Shown: in pieces, positions 1-7,227 of the stretch
Numbering within the stretch: the first letter of the stretch is position 1
How the letters are laid out: each line of letters begins with the position of its first letter
Assembly (NCBI GenBank): GCA_022710245.1
Contig: JAKLHH010000257.1
Coordinates: 1 to 8,602 of the forward strand
Length of the DNA: 8,602 bases
Direction: 5' to 3'
Source of the DNA: Myxococcota bacterium
GTDB taxonomy: Bacteria; Myxococcota; Polyangia; GCA-2747355; JAKLHH01
Translations under genes and position numbers: made by a program
Notes under the pieces: generated by a model
Database searches by the model: none
What the model saw: the letters and a program-made list of their open reading frames with translations, nothing else
Told to the model about the DNA's origin: nothing

Positions 1-25
1 GTCCCGCCGGGGAGGTGAGTACCCT

Positions 26-55
26 TTGACCCTCGCCGCCGGCCTCCCCTATGAT
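26..55 (+). promoter_or_regulatory. sigma70-like promoter of the YGxP peptide / radical SAM unit
   Basis: A -35 box TTGACC (26-31) and a -10 box TATGAT (50-55) are separated by 18 bases; each matches the consensus at five of six positions. The expected transcription start lies near 62. This leaves a short leader containing the Shine-Dalgarno AAAGGAGG (73-80), four bases before the ATG at 85. It is the best promoter match in the window and suggests constitutive sigma70-type transcription; no operator is obvious around it. Confidence 0.65.
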
Positions 56-84
56 GGGGGAGCACCGCAGCGAAAGGAGGCGCG

Positions 85-474
85 ATGGACGCGAAGCGTG
101 GCAGGCAGATCCTCGACGAGGTCTGCGCCGAGCTCGATGAGGTCAGGCGCCGGCTCGGCCGGCTCGCCACGCCGCTCGGAGTCGGGACGTTGCTCGCCCT
201 GGGGGCCCTCGCCGGCTGCGATGACTCGAAGGACCTCTACGGTGTGCCGCCGCGCTACGACGGCCGTCAGGACGGGATCCCTCCGACGGGCGACGCCTAC
301 GGCATCCCGCGGGACGTGACGCCGTGGAAGGACGTCGAGAAGGACGTGCTCCACCCGATCAAGGACATGTACGGCGTCCCCAAGGACATCCCCGCCGCCA
401 AGGACGCCTACGGAGTCCCGGACAAGAAGCCGCCGCCGGTCGGCGACGCCTACGGCATCCCCTCCAAGGGCTGA
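85..474 (+). CDS. lipoprotein-like peptide with five DxYG[V/I]P motifs; putative radical SAM-modified RiPP precursor
   Basis: A 129-residue protein. The start is fixed by AAAGGAGG four bases upstream. Residues 1-28 form a charged, probably helical segment rich in Glu, Asp and Arg. Residues 29-44 are hydrophobic and end in a lipobox L-A-G-C with the lipid-acceptor Cys at 45, followed by Asp-Asp. The rest is hydrophilic and rich in Lys, Asp and Pro, with five motifs [K/G]-D-x-Y-G-[V/I]-P whose Tyr residues are 52, 72, 96, 109 and 123; the last lies seven residues from the C-terminus. A radical SAM/SPASM gene starts 11 bases downstream. SPASM enzymes commonly modify ribosomal peptides, so I infer that this is a multi-core precursor. 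The long charged stretch ahead of the signal segment is unusual for a lipoprotein and may be a recognition leader. It could instead be a plain low-complexity lipoprotein. I do not recognise a named family. Confidence 0.88.
   Translation: MDAKRGRQILDEVCAELDEVRRRLGRLATPLGVGTLLALGALAGCDDSKDLYGVPPRYDGRQDGIPPTGDAYGIPRDVTPWKDVEKDVLHPIKDMYGVPKDIPAAKDAYGVPDKKPPPVGDAYGIPSKG
229..462 (+). repeat. five-copy degenerate [K/G]DxYG[V/I]P coding repeat
   Basis: The copies read KDLYGVP, GDAYGIP, KDMYGVP, KDAYGVP and GDAYGIP, spaced 20, 24, 13 and 14 residues apart. The DNA of copies 2 and 5 is identical over 20 bases (289-308 and 442-461), while the other copies differ at synonymous sites. The Y-G-[V/I]-P core is kept while the spacers vary in length and sequence, which suggests selection on the motif rather than a recent slippage expansion. 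Confidence 0.85.
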
Positions 475-485
475 GTCGCGCCCGC

Positions 486-1592
486 ATGCTCGCACTCCTC
501 TCACGCCTCGGCTATGTGCCGCGGCGCTGCACCTGGGAGATCACCCTCGCCTGCAACCTCCGCTGCGGTCACTGCGGGTCGCGCGCCGGGGCCGCTCGCC
601 CGGACGAGCTCACGACCGAGGAGGCGTTCCGCGTCGTCGACGAGCTGGCCGCGCTCGGCTGCCAGCACGTGACCCTGGCGGGCGGCGAGCCGACGCTGCG
701 CGCCGACTGGCCACGGCTGATCACGCGGCTGCGGGAGCGCGGGGTCGACTGCTCGCTCATCTCGAACGGGCTCACCTGGGACCGCGCGCAGGCGCGGCGC
801 GCGCGAGAGGCTGGCGTGCACCGGCTGGGCTTCAGCCTCGACGGCCTCGAGCGCACGCACAACTGCGTGCGCCGGACCGGCGAGGGCTACGAGCGCGTGC
901 TGGCGGCCATCGACGCCTCGGTCGCCGAGGGCATCAGCGTGGTCGCGGTCACCCACGTGACCCGCCGCAGCCTGCCCGAGCTGGAGTCGCTGCACGCCCT
1001 CCTCGGGAGCCACGGCGTCGAGACCTGGCAGGTGCAGCTCGGCGTGCCGACCGGCAACCTCGCCGAGGATCGCGAGGTCGTCCTCGACGGCGATGATGTG
1101 CTCGCGCTGATCCCGCGCCTCGCCGCGCTCCGCCGCGCCGGGGCAAGGCCGGAGGTCGCCGCCGCCGACAACATCGGCTACTACGGCGAGCACGAGGAGA
1201 CGCTGCGCAACCCGGGCGGCCGGATCCCCTTCTGGGTCGGCTGTCGGGCGGGGCTCGAGGTGCTCGGCCTCGAGAGCCACGGCGACGTGAAGGGGTGCCT
1301 CTCGCTCCCCTCGCGGCTCAACGGCCGCAGCGACTTCATCGAGGGCAACGTGCGCCAGCGCTCGCTCGTCGACATCTGGCGTGATCCGCAGGCGTTCGCC
1401 TACAACCGCCGCTTCTCTGTGGAGCAGCTCGCGGGCGCGTGCCGCAGCTGCGAGTGGGGCGAGATCTGCCGCGGCGGCTGCACCTGGACCTCCTCGGCGC
1501 ACGGCGACCCGCACGCCTTCCCGCTCTGCTACCACCACCTCGCGCGGGCTCGGCGCCGCGCGTCCGCGCCGGCCCTCGACGCTGGCGAGTGA
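486..1592 (+). CDS. radical SAM/SPASM domain peptide-modifying enzyme
   Basis: A 368-residue cytoplasmic iron-sulfur enzyme. The radical SAM cluster motif CxxxCxxC is at C23, C27 and C30, and the SAM-binding GGEP is at 66-69. The C-terminal SPASM domain is complete: C253-x12-G-x4-C271, then C319-x2-C322-x5-C328-x3-C332, then C348. This matches the canonical seven-Cys arrangement that holds two auxiliary [4Fe-4S] clusters. SPASM enzymes typically modify RiPP precursors (thioether, C-C crosslink, epimerisation, tyramine excision) or act as anaerobic sulfatase maturases. No sulfatase is nearby, whereas a repeat peptide lies 11 bases upstream in the same transcript, so a peptide maturase is the best inference. 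There is no N-terminal RRE domain, since only 22 residues precede the first cluster Cys. The ATG at 486 is the only plausible in-frame start; its Shine-Dalgarno is weak (AAGGG about 14 bases upstream), so translation may be coupled to the peptide gene. The exact reaction is unknown. Confidence 0.95.
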   Translation: MLALLSRLGYVPRRCTWEITLACNLRCGHCGSRAGAARPDELTTEEAFRVVDELAALGCQHVTLAGGEPTLRADWPRLITRLRERGVDCSLISNGLTWDRAQARRAREAGVHRLGFSLDGLERTHNCVRRTGEGYERVLAAIDASVAEGISVVAVTHVTRRSLPELESLHALLGSHGVETWQVQLGVPTGNLAEDREVVLDGDDVLALIPRLAALRRAGARPEVAAADNIGYYGEHEETLRNPGGRIPFWVGCRAGLEVLGLESHGDVKGCLSLPSRLNGRSDFIEGNVRQRSLVDIWRDPQAFAYNRRFSVEQLAGACRSCEWGEICRGGCTWTSSAHGDPHAFPLCYHHLARARRRASAPALDAGE

Positions 1593-1637
1593 GGCCTCCG
1601 TCGCGCTGAGCGCGTCTGCTCACCCGGCAGGCGCGCC

Positions 1638-1667
1638 TTGACCGATTTTCTCCTGGCGTGGTTCAAT
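1638..1667 (+). promoter_or_regulatory. putative promoter of the TPR/PEGA-like - lipoprotein pair
   Basis: TTGACC (1638-1643) and TTCAAT (1662-1667) are separated by 18 bases. The -35 box and spacing are the same as in the promoter at 26-55, but the -10 box is weaker (four of six). It predicts a start near 1674, just upstream of GGAGG (1685-1689) and the GTG at 1694. It would make the earlier in-frame GTG at 1658 untranscribed. Confidence 0.4.
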
Positions 1668-1693
1668 CACTGAACACACGGCATGGAGGCACG

Positions 1694-2623
1694 GTGAGGC
1701 TCCCTCGACGGAGGCTGCAGGTCACCTGGGCTGGCGCACTGCTGCTCGTGCTGGTGGCGAGCGCGGCGCGCGCCGACGACGTGGCGAACGCCCCGGCGAA
1801 GGAGGCGGCCACAGCCTTCGCGCGCGGTCAGGCGCTCTTCAACAATGGTGAGTACGCGAACGCGATCGCGGCGTTCGAGCGCGCGTACTCGCTCAAGGCC
1901 CACCACGCCGTGCAGTGCAGCATCGCCACCTGCTACGAGCAGATGAACCGCTTCGTGGAGGCGGCCGAGCACTTCCGTCGCTGCCTCGCCGAGGGGGCCC
2001 GCGACACGGCCAAGGCCGAGAGTGTCCGCGGCTCGCTCGCCGCCGTGGAGGCCAAGATCAACTATGTCGAGGTGAAGAGCCCTGGCGCAGGCGGTACGGT
2101 CTACGTCGATGGCATCGCCCAGGGCCCCGCGCCGCGACGCGTGCCGCTCGATCCTGGCCGGCACCTGATCGAGGTGCGTCGGGCGGGCGCTCTCTCGGTG
2201 AACATCACGCTGCGCCTGGTGAGCGGCGAGGAGCGCACGCTGACGCTGGTGCCGACCGAGCTCGGGGCCGCGCAGCCGCAGGCCGAGCCGCGCCCCGTCG
2301 CCACGCCGGTGGTCCACGAGCGCGGGCGCCGGCGGCTCGCGCCCGGCTGGTTCTGGACCTCCGTGGCGCTCACCGTCGGGCTGGGTGCAGCCGCGGGGGT
2401 GATGGGCGGGATGACCTACAGCTCCGCCACGGACTACGACCGCGCGCCGACCAAGGAGGGCTACGACACCTTCGCCTCGAGGCGCCTCGTCACCAACGTG
2501 CTGGCCGGGCTCGCGCTGGCCGCGGCCGGGACGGGCACGGCGCTCTTCTTCTTCACGGACTTCTCCGGCCGGCGCCACCAGGAAGGGCTGAGCGCCGGGA
2601 TCGGCGTGGGAGGGGCCTTCTGA
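1694..2623 (+). CDS. secreted TPR + PEGA-like protein with two C-terminal membrane helices
   Basis: A 309-residue envelope protein from the GTG at 1694, chosen because GGAGG lies four bases upstream and because the product then begins with an Arg-rich stretch, a hydrophobic core (about 12-22) and a signal peptidase site A-R-A/D-D after residue 27. Residues 38-105 resemble two TPR units (ALFNNGEYANAIAAFERAY, then CYEQMNRFVEAAEHFRRCL), a helical protein-interaction fold. Residues about 125-186 resemble a PEGA domain, a small beta-sandwich found in surface proteins (GGTVYVDG, then a basic GRHLIEV strand). A Pro/Ala-rich linker leads to hydrophobic segments at about 219-240 and 266-287. This order of domains is common in Myxococcota proteins of unknown function. 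Its stop overlaps the start of the next gene, implying joint production with that lipoprotein. It may be a membrane-anchored scaffold, but no catalytic residues are visible. Confidence 0.88.
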   Translation: MRLPRRRLQVTWAGALLLVLVASAARADDVANAPAKEAATAFARGQALFNNGEYANAIAAFERAYSLKAHHAVQCSIATCYEQMNRFVEAAEHFRRCLAEGARDTAKAESVRGSLAAVEAKINYVEVKSPGAGGTVYVDGIAQGPAPRRVPLDPGRHLIEVRRAGALSVNITLRLVSGEERTLTLVPTELGAAQPQAEPRPVATPVVHERGRRRLAPGWFWTSVALTVGLGAAAGVMGGMTYSSATDYDRAPTKEGYDTFASRRLVTNVLAGLALAAAGTGTALFFFTDFSGRRHQEGLSAGIGVGGAF

Positions 2624-3594
2624 TGCGGCGGAGAGCATCGACCTCTTGCGCGCTCGTGGCGGTGGCGGGGCTCGCGACGGGGCTCCTCGACGGCTGCTTC
2701 ATGACCCGCGACGAGAACGCGTGGAAGAGGGACACCCGCACGCAGGATACCCACGTGGACCGGCCCGCCGACTCGCGAGGCAGCGAGGGCAAGGCGCCGG
2801 ATGGGCGGCGGCCGGACAGCAAGCTCACGGATGGCGCGCCCGACCTCAAGAAGACGGATCTGCCGAGGGTGGATCTGGCGAGAGCAGATCTGCCGAAGGC
2901 CGATCTGCCGAAGGTGGATCTGCCCAAGACAGATCTCCCGAAGCTGGATCTCAAGAAGCCGGACCTCCCGAAGGCCGATCTGCCCAAGACAGATCTCCCC
3001 AAGTGCACACCCCTCACCCTCACCGTGACGGCCGCGGCCGACGACGGCGAGGTCTGGCTGCCGAACTACTTCTACCCCGACGGCGAGGGTTCCAACCACG
3101 AGCTCTACATCGGCGCGGACAGCGGCAAGACCATGTGGGGCTACTTCCGGTTCGCCCTCGGCCAGTCGATCCCCGGCAAGGCCACGATCAGCGCCGCGAC
3201 GCTGCGGGTCTACGGCGTGGGGGTCTGGCAGTGGCAGTCGACCATGGCCATCGAGGTCCTGGCCGAGCTGAGCGCGGATGCGCCGGTGGTGACGAAGGCC
3301 TCCGAGGCGCCGATCACCGGATCCAGCGCGCGTGCGGTCACCACCGCGGTGGTGCGCTGGCCCGCGACGGGGGGGATGAGCTGGAGCCAGAGCGCCTGGA
3401 ACACCGCGCCGAGCGTGGCGGCCCTGCTGCAGGAGGTGGTCACCAAGCAGTCCGGCCTCGCCGCGGGCAGCCACCTCCAGCTGTGGATTCGCGGCGCCCA
3501 GACCTCGAGCGGAGCGGTGGGGATCGCCGACTATCTGGGCCCGGGCTACGCGAACCACCCCACCGAGCTCAGCCTCACCTACTGCAGCCCCTGA
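2623..3594 (+). CDS. lipoprotein with (DLPKx)n stalk and C-terminal DNRLRE/CBM96-like beta-sandwich domain
   Basis: A 323-residue protein. Its ATG overlaps the preceding stop (TGATG), implying translational coupling. Residues 1-24 form an Arg-rich, then hydrophobic signal ending L-L-D-G-C, with the probable lipidated Cys at 25; Asp at the -2 lipobox position is non-canonical. Residues 26-73 are polar and charged. Residues 74-128 consist of five-residue repeats of the type D-L-P-K-x. From 129 to the end, the sequence alternates hydrophobic strands with W, Y and G. Its pattern (LYIGADSGK, GYFRF, ATLRVYG, SAWNTAPSVAALLQEVV) resembles the DNRLRE/CBM96-type beta-sandwich of secreted adhesins and glycan-associated proteins. 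Apart from C9 and C25, the only cysteines are C128 and C321, exactly bracketing the domain, so they may form a disulfide clasp. I infer a surface-displayed domain on an extended stalk; ligand unknown. The family call is moderate and is made by pattern only. Confidence 0.88.
   Translation: MRRRASTSCALVAVAGLATGLLDGCFMTRDENAWKRDTRTQDTHVDRPADSRGSEGKAPDGRRPDSKLTDGAPDLKKTDLPRVDLARADLPKADLPKVDLPKTDLPKLDLKKPDLPKADLPKTDLPKCTPLTLTVTAAADDGEVWLPNYFYPDGEGSNHELYIGADSGKTMWGYFRFALGQSIPGKATISAATLRVYGVGVWQWQSTMAIEVLAELSADAPVVTKASEAPITGSSARAVTTAVVRWPATGGMSWSQSAWNTAPSVAALLQEVVTKQSGLAAGSHLQLWIRGAQTSSGAVGIADYLGPGYANHPTELSLTYCSP
2842..3006 (+). repeat. 11-unit, 15-bp tandem repeat encoding the DLPKx stalk
   Basis: Eleven consecutive 15-base units begin GATCT or GACCT and encode D-L-[P/K/A]-[K/R]-x. 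Most units are GATCTGCCGAAGNNN or GATCTCCCGAAGNNN variants. The last base triplet of each unit is variable (Thr, Val, Ala, Leu, Pro, Cys), while the first four codons are well kept. The unit length is a multiple of three, so copy-number change by slippage would lengthen or shorten the stalk without a frameshift. The final unit ends in Cys128, where the globular domain begins. Confidence 0.92.
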
Positions 3595-3595
3595 C

Positions 3596-3615
3596 CGCGA
3601 CGCCAGCACGTCGCG
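3596..3615. terminator. hairpin between convergent genes, possible bidirectional terminator
   Basis: CGCGACG (3596-3602) pairs perfectly with CGTCGCG (3609-3615) around a six-base loop. It starts two bases after the stop of the stalk lipoprotein gene and lies 24 bases beyond the stop of the opposing 96-residue gene. There is no T-run on either side, so intrinsic termination is uncertain; its position is the main support. Confidence 0.35.
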
Positions 3616-3639
3616 CGAGGAGCGGGCGGGGGCGGCGGG

Positions 3640-3930
3640 TCAGTGCAGGAGCTCGAGCGTCTTCGGACGGCTGGCCTCGAAGACCTCGCGCGCGTGGTTG
3701 CGGAGCAGCGCGAGGACGTAGCCGAGCTTCAGGTCGTCTGCGGTGTCCCCGAGCGGCAACCCCAGCAGGTCGTCCGCGGTGGCCTCGTCGATCCGGCGCA
3801 GCGTCGGCGCGCCGGTCCGCGCGATCCACTTCTCGACGAGCAGGAACGCGCCGAGGAAGTCCATGTACGGGAACTCGGTGTCGTCGCCGTGTGCCTTCAT
3901 CAGGGACCGGAGAGCGTCGGTCATTTGCAT
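3640..3930 (-). CDS. hypothetical 96-residue protein
   Basis: A small soluble protein that I do not recognise. Codon third positions are almost all G or C along its whole length, as in the neighbouring real genes, and the residue composition is balanced. The overlapping plus-strand reading frame lacks that coherence. The sequence is mostly helical in character: a hydrophobic, aromatic stretch (about 21-36, containing FPYMDFLGAFLLVEKWI), a middle part with several Asp-Asp pairs (about 48-66) and a Leu-rich helix near the C-terminus (about 68-85). There is no signal peptide, membrane span or Cys. The ATG at 3930 is followed by a second in-frame ATG two codons on (3924). There is no clear Shine-Dalgarno, but a -10-like TACCAT sits six bases before the first ATG. 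It stands alone, convergent with the lipoprotein gene and 179 bases downstream of the peptidase gene. Confidence 0.7.
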   Translation of the reverse strand: MQMTDALRSLMKAHGDDTEFPYMDFLGAFLLVEKWIARTGAPTLRRIDEATADDLLGLPLGDTADDLKLGYVLALLRNHAREVFEASRPKTLELLH

Positions 3931-3936
3931 GGTCCC

Positions 3937-3964
3937 ATGGTACGGACCTCGCGGAGCGGGGCAA
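3937..3964 (-). promoter_or_regulatory. putative leaderless promoter of the 96-residue gene
   Basis: On the minus strand, TTGCCC (3964-3959) and TACCAT (3942-3937) are separated by 16 bases, each matching consensus at four of six positions. TACCAT ends six bases before the ATG at 3930, so transcription would start at or next to the A of the start codon. The same geometry is seen at the peptidase gene. Confidence 0.35.
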
Positions 3965-4109
3965 CTTTTTGACCCGTCCGTCGCGTAAGTGATCGAGGTC
4001 AGATCGCTTTTCGGTGGTCAGGTGCGTGGCGGCCGCTGCGCACGACCGGCCGACCTGTGCGGCGCCGCTCCGGGTCGGCAGCCAGCGGGGGAGCTGGTGG
4101 GGAGAGAGA
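3943..4109. other. 167-base intergenic stretch after the peptidase gene
   Basis: No gene is seen here. It holds a 22-base imperfect palindrome at 4021-4042, with arms GTGCG/CGCAC around the perfect core GCGGCCGC. This may act in ending the peptidase transcript, but no T-run follows it on the minus strand. A lone TTGACC at 3969-3974 on the plus strand has no matching -10 box. The -35 part of the promoter of the 96-residue gene also lies in this stretch. Confidence 0.4.
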
Positions 4110-6431
<2,322 letters not shown>

Positions 6432-6437
6432 GCGCGG

Positions 6438-6466
6438 AAGCTAGCACACCTGCGGGCGGCGTTTAA
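6438..6466 (-). promoter_or_regulatory. putative leaderless promoter of the S9A peptidase
   Basis: On the minus strand, TTAAAC (6466-6461) is followed after 17 bases by an extended -10 element TGC-TAGCTT (-10 hexamer 6443-6438). Six bases later comes the ATG at 6431. The hexamer is weak (three of six) but has the TAnnnT form and the upstream TG. A start at the A of the ATG would explain the missing Shine-Dalgarno. Confidence 0.35.
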
Positions 6467-6545
6467 GCGCCCGGGAGGACCGAGGGGCGAGGACGGGGAC
6501 CTCGTCGTCCGTCACGAACCGGGGCTGGCGGGCCACGACGTGGGT

Positions 6546-6573
6546 TTGCGGTCCGACCGAGTTGGGCTACGCT
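6546..6573 (+). promoter_or_regulatory. putative promoter of the SUKH-like gene
   Basis: TTGCGG (6546-6551) and TACGCT (6568-6573) are separated by 16 bases; each matches consensus at only three of six positions. The predicted start near 6580 falls just before the AGGAGG Shine-Dalgarno (6585-6590). The rest of the 165-base divergent region 6432-6596 shows only GC-rich short inverted arms (GGGCG 6454-6458 with CGCCC 6468-6472) and no gene. Confidence 0.3.
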
Positions 6574-6596
6574 GGGCCGGCGCCAGGAGGTCCGAG

Positions 6597-7157
6597 ATGA
6601 ACATGGACGAGGTGATCAGGCGGCTGAAGGCTCAAGGCGACGTCGGCGAGGGCTTGTTTGGCGAGTATCACCACCCACGGCCACTGGCGGCCGAGGGGCT
6701 CGCGCGGCTGCGGTTGCCGACCGGTGAGGACCTCCCACCCGACCTCACCGCGTGGCTCCAGTATGATGCCTCCTGGCTGCCGCTGCTCGGCAGGTCGCGC
6801 AAGGAGCCGCGGCTCCGCGCGACCCTGCTGCGGAGCCTGCTCGTGACGTGGGCCAGGGAGGTGCCGTATGACGAGGACGAGGACGACGTCCGCTTCCTGA
6901 TCAGCGAGGACGGGGATGAAGCCGTGTCCGACGACGAGCTCGTGGCGCACTGGATCGGCATCTTGCCGCAGCGGCGCCTCGCCGACGTACACGCGGTACT
7001 GCTCCCCTCGGGCGACCAGCAGAGCCTGCTGATGCTCGAGCCCGGCCGGAGGACGCTGCGGGTCCTCGGCTTCCACAAGAACATCGAGCTCTGGTGGAAG
7101 TACAAGTCGTTCGCCGGCTACCTCGCGCACTACTTCGGCTTCGAGCACCCGAAGTAG
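6597..7157 (+). CDS. hypothetical protein, possibly SUKH (SMI1/KNR4)-like
   Basis: A 186-residue soluble acidic protein. The start is fixed by AGGAGG (6585-6590) six bases before the ATG; another ATG lies two codons later. There is no signal peptide, membrane span or Cys. The pattern L-P-x-D-L-x-x-W-L-x-Y-D-A-S-W near residues 50-60, the acidic middle (Asp/Glu-rich about 88-110) and a tail with W-W-K-Y, F-A-G-Y-L and Y-F-G-F recall SMI1/KNR4 (SUKH) proteins. In bacteria these include immunity proteins to secreted toxins, and also many solitary proteins of unknown role. This call is by sequence feel only (about one chance in three); the gene itself is well supported. No toxin gene is adjacent: the neighbours are a divergent peptidase and a convergent M20 hydrolase. 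Confidence 0.85.
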   Translation: MNMDEVIRRLKAQGDVGEGLFGEYHHPRPLAAEGLARLRLPTGEDLPPDLTAWLQYDASWLPLLGRSRKEPRLRATLLRSLLVTWAREVPYDEDEDDVRFLISEDGDEAVSDDELVAHWIGILPQRRLADVHAVLLPSGDQQSLLMLEPGRRTLRVLGFHKNIELWWKYKSFAGYLAHYFGFEHPK

Positions 7158-7186
7158 CCGCTCGCGACGCGGCCAGGCACGGCTCG

Positions 7187-7227
7187 GTGGGCGCCGATGG
7201 CGCGCCCGTCAGTGGGCGCCGATGGCG
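7187..7227. repeat. 16-bp direct repeat spanning the end of the ygeY gene
   Basis: GTGGGCGCCGATGGCG occurs at 7187-7202 and again at 7212-7227, offset by 25 bases. The second copy encodes, on the minus strand, the last residues of YgeY (A-I-G-A-H) next to its stop; the first copy is in the non-coding gap. This looks like a small local duplication of the gene's 3' end. Confidence 0.85.
7189..7207. terminator. hairpin between convergent genes, possible bidirectional terminator
   Basis: GGGCGC (7189-7194) and GCGCCC (7202-7207) form a perfect six-base-pair stem with a seven-base loop. It lies in the 51-base gap between the convergent SUKH-like and ygeY genes. No T-run follows on either strand. 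It uses part of the first copy of the 16-bp repeat. Confidence 0.35.

Noticed and set aside
501..1538. A 345-codon minus-strand open frame opposite the radical SAM gene
   Set aside because: Composition is Ala/Arg/Glu-rich without motifs; the plus strand carries all expected radical SAM and SPASM cysteines.
1602..1614. A CGCGC-TGA-GCGCG hairpin after the radical SAM gene as a terminator
   Set aside because: The stem is only about five pairs with a three-base loop and no T-run; such motifs are expected by chance at this GC content.
1658..1693. An upstream GTG start for the TPR/PEGA-like protein at 1658
   Set aside because: There is no Shine-Dalgarno, it lies upstream of the predicted -10 box, and the extra 12 residues would spoil the signal peptide. 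The GTG at 1694 fits better.
2842..3006. The DLPKx repeat as a pentapeptide-repeat (quadrilateral helix) domain
   Set aside because: The spacing and D-L core resemble A(D/N)LXX, but a Pro in nearly every unit and dense Lys/Asp make a right-handed beta-helix unlikely. A stalk is the simpler reading.
3643..3972. A 109-codon plus-strand frame over the small orphan gene
   Set aside because: No ribosome-binding site is seen, and the codon third positions favour the minus-strand frame.
3969..3998. TTGACC at 3969 as a third promoter of the same form
   Set aside because: No -10-like box lies at 16-19 bases and no plus-strand gene follows for about 2.6 kb.
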